Positions 58,054 to 64,000 of a stretch of 64,000 bases of DNA are shown here, in pieces. The notes beneath the pieces are model-generated. The model was not told where the DNA came from. It saw nothing but the letters and a program-made list of their open reading frames with translations, and did not search any database. Numbering within the stretch: the stretch's first letter is position 1; each line of letters opens with the position of its first letter. Source of the stretch: Mycobacterium sp. 852014-52450_SCH5900713 (lineage in GTDB: Bacteria > Actinomycetota > Actinomycetes > Mycobacteriales > Mycobacteriaceae). The translations under genes and the position numbers were made by a program. The DNA lies in NCBI RefSeq assembly GCF_001667075.1, contig NZ_LZIL01000053.1, forward strand, positions 62,001-126,000, written 5' to 3'.

Positions 58054-61038
58054 TTATTTGGTGTTGTTGTACTTGGTGATCGCGTCGTCCAACCGCTGCA
58101 GGGCGGCGCCGTAGCCGGCGAAATCGCCCTTCTTCTGGGCGTCCTTGGCCGCGCCCAGCGCGGCCTGGATCTCTTGCAGCGCCGCGGATTTCGCGGGCGA
58201 CAGCGTCACCGACCCGTCGGGAACCGGCGGAAGCGCCGCCGGCGGTAGCGATCCCGGTGTCCCGGCCGGAGGAGGAGGCGTGACGGGCGGGGCCGCCTGC
58301 GGGTTGTTCCCGGCGTCGGTCGGCTGAATGCCCGTCGCGGCCGCGCCCGCACCGGGACCGAACAGCCCGGTCAGGGCGTCGCGCACCGTGGGGCCGTAGC
58401 CGATCTTGTCGTTGTACATCATCGCCACCCGGATCAGCCGCGGGTACGACGAGGCGGCGTCGCTGGCCCCCGGGGAGGCGTAGACGGGTTCGACATACAG
58501 CAGGCCGCCCTGGCCCACCGGCAGGGTGAGCAGGTTGCCCCAGCGGATCCGGTTCTGGTTGTCGCGCCCGATCACACCGAGGTCCTGGGACACCGCCGGG
58601 TCGGTGGTGATGGCGTTGTTCGCCAGCTTGGGCCCGTTGACCTGACCCGGGATGGTCAGCACGGTGATCCTGCCGTAGGTCGCCGGGTCGGAGCTGGCGC
58701 TGATGTAGGCGGCCAGATAGTCGCGCTTGAACCTGTTCATCGCGCTCGTCAACTGATATGAGGACGAATTGTCGTTCTTCGCAATGTTTTTCGCGACGAT
58801 GTAGTACGGCGGCTGGTAGCTGCTGGCGGTCGGGTTGGGGTCCAGCGGCACGTCCCAGAAGTCGGACGTGGAGAAGAACGTCACCGGGTCGTTGACGTGG
58901 TACTTGGCCAGCAGCATCCGCTGCACCTTGAACAGGTCCTCGGGGTAACGCAGGTGCTCGGCCAGTTCGGGGGTGATGTCGCTCTTCGGTTTGACCGTGC
59001 CGGGGAACACCCGCATCCACGCCTTGAGCACCGGATCCTGCTCGTCCTGCTGGTAGAGCGTCACGGTCCCGTCATAGGCATCGACCGTGGCCTTGACCGA
59101 GTTGCGGATGTAGGAGACGTCCTTGTTGGGCGCCAGCTTGTTGAACGCCACCTCGTTCGAGTCGGCGGTGGCCGATTCCAGCGAGGTCAGTTCGGAGTAC
59201 GGGTAGTTGTCCAACGTGGTGTAGCCGTCGATGATCCACACCAGTCGCTTGTTGACGATCGCCGGGTACACGGAGCTGTCGGTGGTCAGCCACGGCGCCA
59301 CCGCCTCCACCCGCCGCGCGGGGTCGCGGTTGAACAGGATCCTGCTGTTGGAGCCGATCACGTTGGAGAACAAGAAGTTTCGCTCCGCAAACTTGGCGGC
59401 GAACACGCTGCGGGACAACCAGTCCCCGACGGGTACGCCCCCCAGCCCGGTGTAGGTGTAATTCTTGGTATCGGAGCTGGTCTCGTAGTCGTATTCGCGA
59501 TCGGCACCGTTGCGGCCGACGATCGCGTAGTCGGCGGACGTGCTGGAGATGACGGGTCCGTAATAGATGCGCGGCTGGTCCAGCGGTGCCGGACCGTCGG
59601 TCACCACGTTGCCGTTGGCGCCGACGACGTTGACCAGGAATTCGGGGTAGCCACCGTTTTGGTTGGGGTCGTTGGCAATTCCGCGCACCGTGTTGGCCGG
59701 GGACGCGATGAAGCCGTTGCCGTGCGTGTAGACGGTGTGCCGGTTGATCCAGTCCCGCTGGTTGTCGATCAGCCGGTCGGGATTGAGTTCGCGGGCGGCG
59801 ACGACGTAGTCGCGCAGCGCGCCGGTGCGGTCCAGGTAGCGGTCGATCGACAACTGGTCGGGGAAGTAGTAGAAGTTCTTGCCCTGCTGGAACTGGGTGA
59901 ACGCCGGGCTGACGATGGTCGGGTCGAGCAACCGGATGTTGGAGGTGGTGGCCCGGTCGTCGGCCACCTGCTGCGCGGTGGCCTGCGTGTCGCCGGAGTA
60001 CGTGCGATAGGTGACCACGTCCGACGTCAGCCCATACGCCTGCCGGGTCGCCGTGATACTGCGCCCGATGTATTCGCTTTCCTTCTGCGCGGCATTGGGT
60101 TTGACGCTGATCTGCTCGACGATCAGCGGCCACCCGGCACCCACGATCAACGACGACAGCAACAACAACACCAGGCCGATGGCGGGGATCCGCAGATCTT
60201 TCAGCACGACGGCGGAGAACACCGCGGCCGCGCAGATCAGCGCGATCGCCATGAGGATCAGCTTGGCCGGCAGCACCGCGTTGATGTCGGTGTACCCGGC
60301 GCCGGTGAACGGCTTGCCGCCGCGGGTGTGCGACAGCAACTCGTAGCGGTCTAGCCAGTACGCGACCGCCTTGAGCAGCACCAGCAGCCCCACCACGGTG
60401 ACCAACTGGATGCGGGCCGAACGGCTCAGCGCGCCGGTGCGGCCCGAGAGCCGGATGCCGCCAAAGATGTAGTGCGCCAACACGTTGGCCACGAACGCCA
60501 GGAACACGGCCACGAACAGGTAGCTGAGCAACAGCCGGTAGAACGGCAGGTCGAACGCGTAGAAGCCGAGGTCCTTGCCGAACTGCGGGTCCCGGATGCC
60601 GAAGTCGCCGCCGTGCATGAACAATTGGATGCGCACCCAGTAGCTTTGCGCGATGATGCCGGCCAGCAGGCCGATCGCGACCGGCACCCCGATCCCCACC
60701 AGCCGCAGCCGGGAAAGGACGACGGCGCGGTACCGGGCGACCGGATCGTTGTCACTGCTCGGCACGAACACCGGGCGGGTGCGATAGGCCACCGCGAGAC
60801 CGGCGAACACGATCCCGCCCACCAGCAGGCCGGCCACGAGAAAGACCACGAACCGGGTGACCAGCACGGTCGTGAACACCGAGCGGTAGCCCAACTCACC
60901 GAACCACAGCCAGTCCACGTACGCGTCGATCAGCCGCGGGCCGGCGAGCAGCAAAGCGATCACACCCAGTGCGATCAGGATCAGAATCCGGCTACGCCGA
61001 GTCAGCTTCGGCATCCGTGCGGTGGGCCGCATCCCCAC
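58054..61038 (-). CDS. UPF0182 family membrane protein (Rv3193c-like)
   Basis: A 994-residue protein with about seven N-terminal membrane helices (residues 15-300), a large extracellular domain (about 320-880) and a Pro/Ala-rich C-terminal linker followed by a helical tail (LSPAKSAALQEIQAALGAAKDAQKKGDF). It is nearly identical in layout to Rv3193c. Function is unknown; conserved in actinobacteria and cyanobacteria. ATG 61038 (MGMRPTARMPKLTRRSR) matches the family start. Confidence 0.93.
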   Translation of the reverse strand: MGMRPTARMPKLTRRSRILILIALGVIALLLAGPRLIDAYVDWLWFGELGYRSVFTTVLVTRFVVFLVAGLLVGGIVFAGLAVAYRTRPVFVPSSDNDPVARYRAVVLSRLRLVGIGVPVAIGLLAGIIAQSYWVRIQLFMHGGDFGIRDPQFGKDLGFYAFDLPFYRLLLSYLFVAVFLAFVANVLAHYIFGGIRLSGRTGALSRSARIQLVTVVGLLVLLKAVAYWLDRYELLSHTRGGKPFTGAGYTDINAVLPAKLILMAIALICAAAVFSAVVLKDLRIPAIGLVLLLLSSLIVGAGWPLIVEQISVKPNAAQKESEYIGRSITATRQAYGLTSDVVTYRTYSGDTQATAQQVADDRATTSNIRLLDPTIVSPAFTQFQQGKNFYYFPDQLSIDRYLDRTGALRDYVVAARELNPDRLIDNQRDWINRHTVYTHGNGFIASPANTVRGIANDPNQNGGYPEFLVNVVGANGNVVTDGPAPLDQPRIYYGPVISSTSADYAIVGRNGADREYDYETSSDTKNYTYTGLGGVPVGDWLSRSVFAAKFAERNFLFSNVIGSNSRILFNRDPARRVEAVAPWLTTDSSVYPAIVNKRLVWIIDGYTTLDNYPYSELTSLESATADSNEVAFNKLAPNKDVSYIRNSVKATVDAYDGTVTLYQQDEQDPVLKAWMRVFPGTVKPKSDITPELAEHLRYPEDLFKVQRMLLAKYHVNDPVTFFSTSDFWDVPLDPNPTASSYQPPYYIVAKNIAKNDNSSSYQLTSAMNRFKRDYLAAYISASSDPATYGRITVLTIPGQVNGPKLANNAITTDPAVSQDLGVIGRDNQNRIRWGNLLTLPVGQGGLLYVEPVYASPGASDAASSYPRLIRVAMMYNDKIGYGPTVRDALTGLFGPGAGAAATGIQPTDAGNNPQAAPPVTPPPPAGTPGSLPPAALPPVPDGSVTLSPAKSAALQEIQAALGAAKDAQKKGDFAGYGAALQRLDDAITKYNNTK

Positions 61039-61112
61039 TGGCTACGCTCCCTGCTCGATTGATCGACGGTGACAACTCTACGCATCGCGCGGCCCGCGAT
61101 CCCGGCCGAGCT

Positions 61113-62135
61113 TCAGCAGCTTGGCGCCTGGCCCCCCGACGCGACCGCGTGCAGCGCGTCGACGGCCTGGCTGAGCGTGTCGACCTTCACCAGCCGCAGC
61201 CCCGACGGGTTGTCCGAGTTCGCCTCGTAGCAGTTTTTGGCCGGCACCAAGAACACGGTGGCGCCCGCCGCGTGCGCGGCGACCATCTTGTGCGTGATGC
61301 CGCCGATCTGGCCGACCTTCCCATCCGCGGAGATGGTGCCGGTTCCCGCGATGAACTTCGACCCGGTCAGGTCACCGGTGGTCAGCTTGTCGACCACCGC
61401 CAGGCTGAACATCAGGCCGGCCGACGGCCCGCCCACGTTGGCGAGGTTGAAATCCACGACGAAGGGCGCCCAGGGCGCGGTGAGCACGGCGACGCCGAGG
61501 AAGCCGTAGTCGCGATCCTTGTTCGCGCCCAGCGTAATTTGCGCGACGCCGGCCGGTTCGTTCTTGCGTCGGTAATCGATGGTCACCGTCTGGCCGGGTT
61601 TGGTGCTTTTCAGCAATCCCGTGAACTGGTCGACGTCGGCCACCGGGGTGCCGTTGACCGCGTCGATGGCGTCGCCGCCCTTCAGCTTGCCCGCCGACGG
61701 ACCCGGATCGGTGACCCTGGCGACCGTCACCGCGGCGGGGTATTTCAGATATCCCAGGGCGGCGTACTCCGCGCTGTCCTCGGAGTCCTTGAAGTCGGCG
61801 TTGTTGGCCTTGTCGACCTCGTCCCGCGACTTGCCCGGCGGGTAGATCAGGTCGCGCGGAACCAGCTGTTCCTGACCCGAAAGCCACAGCGTCAGCGCTT
61901 CGCCCAGCGTCAGCTCGTCGCGCTGGGAAACAGTGGTCATGTTCAGGTGTCCCGTGGTCGGATGCGTCTGGGTGCCCTCGATGGCCACGACCTGCTTGCC
62001 GTCGACCTCACCAAGCGTGTCGAAGGTGGGGCCGGGGCCCAGCGAGACGAACGGCACCGTCACCACCGCGAGCAGCACGCCGAAGACCAGGATCGGCACC
62101 AGCGCGACCATCAAGGTCAGAATCCGCCTGTTCAC
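61113..62135 (-). CDS. PDZ and Lon-like Ser-Lys protease (Rv3194c-like)
   Basis: A 340-residue membrane-anchored protease: N-terminal membrane segment (about 7-30), PDZ domain (about 130-190: GPSAGKLKGGDAIDAVNGTPV), and a Lon C-terminal protease domain with Ser238 in GGPSAGLMFSL and Lys283 in GGITHKMVAA. GTG 62135 (VNRRILTLM) matches the start of Rv3194c. It is divergent from the DUF2342 gene. Confidence 0.93.
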   Translation of the reverse strand: MNRRILTLMVALVPILVFGVLLAVVTVPFVSLGPGPTFDTLGEVDGKQVVAIEGTQTHPTTGHLNMTTVSQRDELTLGEALTLWLSGQEQLVPRDLIYPPGKSRDEVDKANNADFKDSEDSAEYAALGYLKYPAAVTVARVTDPGPSAGKLKGGDAIDAVNGTPVADVDQFTGLLKSTKPGQTVTIDYRRKNEPAGVAQITLGANKDRDYGFLGVAVLTAPWAPFVVDFNLANVGGPSAGLMFSLAVVDKLTTGDLTGSKFIAGTGTISADGKVGQIGGITHKMVAAHAAGATVFLVPAKNCYEANSDNPSGLRLVKVDTLSQAVDALHAVASGGQAPSC

Positions 62136-62230
62136 GCCGATTACACTAGACGGAGCCCACCGCGCCCGGTTCAGCCACAAGCTGACCCGAGATCGCCCAC
62201 CCCGTTCCGGTGGTGAGTACCGTTGACGGT

Positions 62231-63589
62231 ATGGCTGACCTGCCTTTCGGCTTCTCCTCCGGAGAGGACCCCGACAAACCCGGGAAGAAAGATCCCAATT
62301 CGGGCTCTGGTGGCTCCGACCCGTTCGGCGCATTCGGCATGGGCGGCGAGTTCGGCATGGGCGACCTGGGACAGATCTTCACCCAGTTGGGCCAGATGCT
62401 CAGCGGCGCGGGCACCGGCATGGCCGGCGGACAGTCGGGCCCGGTCAACTACGAGCTTGCGCGCCGGGTTGCGACCAACTCGATCGGGTTCGTGGCACCC
62501 ATCCCGGCCACCACCCACTCGGCGATCGCCGACGCGGTGCACCTCGCCGAGACCTGGCTGGACGGCGCCACGGCGCTGCCGGCCGGCACCAGCACGGCGG
62601 TGGGCTGGACCCCGGCCGACTGGGTCGACAACAGCCTGGAAACCTGGAAGCGGTTGTGTGACCCGATGGCACAACAGATTTCGACGGTATGGGCGTCGTC
62701 GCTGCCCGAGGAGGCCAAGAGCATGGCCGGCCCGCTGATGGCGATGATGTCGCAGATGGGCGGCATGGCCTTCGGCTCCCAGCTGGGACAGGCGCTGGGC
62801 CGATTGTCCCGCGAGGTGCTGACGTCGACCGAAATCGGTCTGCCGTTGGGGCCCAAGGGCATTGCCGCGATCCTGCCCGATGCCCTGGAGTCGTTCGCCG
62901 CCGGACTCGAGCAGCCCCGCAGCGAGATCCTGACGTTCCTGGCCGCCCGCGAGGCCGCCCACCACCGGCTGTTCAGCCACGTGCCGTGGCTGTCGAGCCA
63001 GCTGCTGGGCGCCGTGGAGGCCTACGCGATGGGCATGCAGATCGACATGAGCGGAATCGAGGAGCTGGCCCGCGACTTCAACCCGGCAACATTGTCCGAC
63101 CCGGCGGCCATCGAAAACCTCTTGGGGCAGGGCGTTTTCGAGCCCAAGGCGACCCCTGCGCAGACGCAGGCGCTGGAACGCCTCGAGACGCTGCTCGCGT
63201 TGGTCGAAGGCTGGGTGCAGGTGGTGGTGAACGCGGCCCTGGGCGACCGGATTCCGGGCGCGGCCGCGCTCAGCGAGACGCTGCGCCGCCGCCGCGCCAC
63301 CGGCGGCCCGGCCGAGCAGACGTTCGCGACGCTGGTGGGCCTGGAGCTGCGGCCCCGCAAGATGCGCGAAGCCGCCGCGTTGTGGGAGCGCCTCACCGAG
63401 GCCGCGGGCGTGGACGCCCGCGACGCCATCTGGCAACACCCCGATCTGCTGCCCGGTGCCGAGGACCTCGACGACCCGGCCGGCTTCATCGACCGGGTCA
63501 TCGGCGGCGACACCAGCGGCATCGACGAGGCGATCGCCAAACTCGAGGAGAACCCCGGGGACCCGGGCGCCGGCCCTGTGGACAACTGA
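62231..63589 (+). CDS. zinc-dependent metallopeptidase-like DUF2342 protein (Rv3195-like)
   Basis: A 452-residue protein of a family often called zinc-dependent metalloprotease or F420-biosynthesis-associated. The N-terminus is Gly/Met-rich and low in complexity (GGEFGMGDLGQIF); the core has AREAAHHRLFSHVPWL (Glu241, His244, His245), a degenerate-looking metal site. Real activity is unproven. ATG 62231 is the start; an upstream GTG at 62210 is not needed. Confidence 0.9.
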   Translation: MADLPFGFSSGEDPDKPGKKDPNSGSGGSDPFGAFGMGGEFGMGDLGQIFTQLGQMLSGAGTGMAGGQSGPVNYELARRVATNSIGFVAPIPATTHSAIADAVHLAETWLDGATALPAGTSTAVGWTPADWVDNSLETWKRLCDPMAQQISTVWASSLPEEAKSMAGPLMAMMSQMGGMAFGSQLGQALGRLSREVLTSTEIGLPLGPKGIAAILPDALESFAAGLEQPRSEILTFLAAREAAHHRLFSHVPWLSSQLLGAVEAYAMGMQIDMSGIEELARDFNPATLSDPAAIENLLGQGVFEPKATPAQTQALERLETLLALVEGWVQVVVNAALGDRIPGAAALSETLRRRRATGGPAEQTFATLVGLELRPRKMREAAALWERLTEAAGVDARDAIWQHPDLLPGAEDLDDPAGFIDRVIGGDTSGIDEAIAKLEENPGDPGAGPVDN

Positions 63590-63625
63590 CTTAGCCGGTC
63601 TCCGCCGGCGTGACACAGTGCACCC

Positions 63626-64000
63626 GTGTCACCGGCCCTGCTCTCTACCTACGCGCTGGACCCGGCCATGCCGGTGTTGCTGCGGCCCGACGGCGACGTT
63701 CAGGTCGGTTGGGACCCCCGCCGCGCCGTGCTGGTGCGTCCGCCGGGCGGCCTGGCCCCGCCGGAGCTGGCCGCGTTGCTGCGGTCCATGCGATCACCGA
63801 CGCCGCTATCGGAGCTACAGCGCCGGGCCGCCGACCGCGGCCTGCAGGACGTTGAGGGGCTGACGCACCTGGTCGCCCAGCTCGTCGGCGCGGGCGTCGC
63901 GACCGAATGCGCGAAGTCCCGCGGTCGGGCGCCGGGCATCCGGATCCACGGCCGCGGACCGCTCTCCGAGCTGCTCGTCGAGGCATTGCGCTGCTCGGGC
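63626..64000 (+). CDS. Rv3196-like protein, cut by the window end
   Basis: A frame from GTG 63626 (VSPALLSTYALDPAMPVLLRP) runs open to the last base, giving 125 residues. It has LRPDGDVQVGWDPRRAVLVRPP and LLRSMRSPTPLSELQRRA, the N-terminal part of the actinobacterial family next to Rv3195, often linked to ThiF/cyclodehydratase folds. Its C-terminal part is outside the window. It follows the Rv3195-like gene by 36 bases and may be co-transcribed. Confidence 0.8.
   Translation, partial: MSPALLSTYALDPAMPVLLRPDGDVQVGWDPRRAVLVRPPGGLAPPELAALLRSMRSPTPLSELQRRAADRGLQDVEGLTHLVAQLVGAGVATECAKSRGRAPGIRIHGRGPLSELLVEALRCSG

Noticed and set aside
1..64000. CRISPR arrays, insertion sequences, rRNA genes
   Set aside because: No regularly spaced direct repeats, transposase-like proteins or rRNA-like sequence were found on either strand.

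Overview
This window is chromosomal DNA from a mycobacterium, most likely a slow-growing non-tuberculous species; the species cannot be fixed from the sequence alone. Support comes from very high GC, GTG/TTG starts, and close relatives of M. tuberculosis genes in order (UPF0182 Rv3193c, PDZ/Lon-like Rv3194c, Rv3195 and Rv3196 at the right end; Rv2004c-Rv2005c-otsB1; Rv2030c-pfkB-USP; USP-dosR-dosS). Homology statements come from recognising protein families, not from a database search.

The main content, roughly 1-54 kb, is a large hypoxia/dormancy island. In M. tuberculosis these DosR-regulon genes lie at several separate loci; here they are contiguous. The island holds the response regulator dosR and a heme-type DosS/DosT sensor kinase, seven universal stress proteins, four Acg-type nitroreductase-like proteins, a triacylglycerol synthase, PEP synthase, PfkB, a trehalose phosphatase/GH65 fusion, the PRTase/erythromycin-esterase fusion, an Hsp20 under a MerR regulator, a long ribosome-hibernation factor, a lysyltransferase-like membrane protein, an Rv2628-like antigen, an Rv1733c-like membrane protein and a group 3b NiFe hydrogenase with its maturation protease. 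At least a dozen DosR-type boxes (core GGGNC-N4-GNCCC or close) stand before these units.

Layout. 0-5 kb: NAD(P)H oxidoreductase, DUF1360, MerR/hsp20, PAS-ANTAR, Tgs1-like enzyme. 5-8 kb: PEP synthase. 8-13.5 kb (minus): USP, kinase, Acg, two ketoacyl-synthase III-like proteins. 13.6-17.3 kb: otsB-GH65. 17.4-28 kb: USPs, GNAT, dosRS, pfkB, Rv2030c-like. 28-35.5 kb: two divergent units, Acg-DUF1918 (minus) and a six-gene acyl-CoA ligase/PDH E1-E2/ACP/Acg operon (plus), sharing paired boxes. 35.6-41.3 kb: PPOX, DUF2156, USP, SRPBCC, HPF, SPFH, flavodoxin. 41.5-43.5 kb: small ORF, membrane protease, frameshifted DUF302 gene. 43.4-49.6 kb (minus): Acg, Rv1733c-like and the hydrogenase operon. 49.7-52.6 kb: Rv2628-like, antiporter, MCE protein. 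From 52.8 kb: glutathione peroxidase, DUF2267, USP, then initiator tRNA and ordinary chromosome (cupin, nitroreductase, HD protein, AraC-type regulator, UPF0182, protease, DUF2342, partial Rv3196-like).

Together the genes suggest a non-replicating hypoxic state: redox disposal through hydrogenase, flavodoxin and nitroreductase-like proteins; carbon rerouting to PEP, acetyl-CoA, trehalose and triacylglycerol; and ribosome and protein protection. The least familiar parts are the acyl-CoA ligase-PDH-ACP-Acg operon and the Acg-linked pair of ketoacyl synthases, one of which lacks catalytic residues. There is no CRISPR array, insertion sequence or phage gene, and no gene-free stretch exceeds 300 bases.
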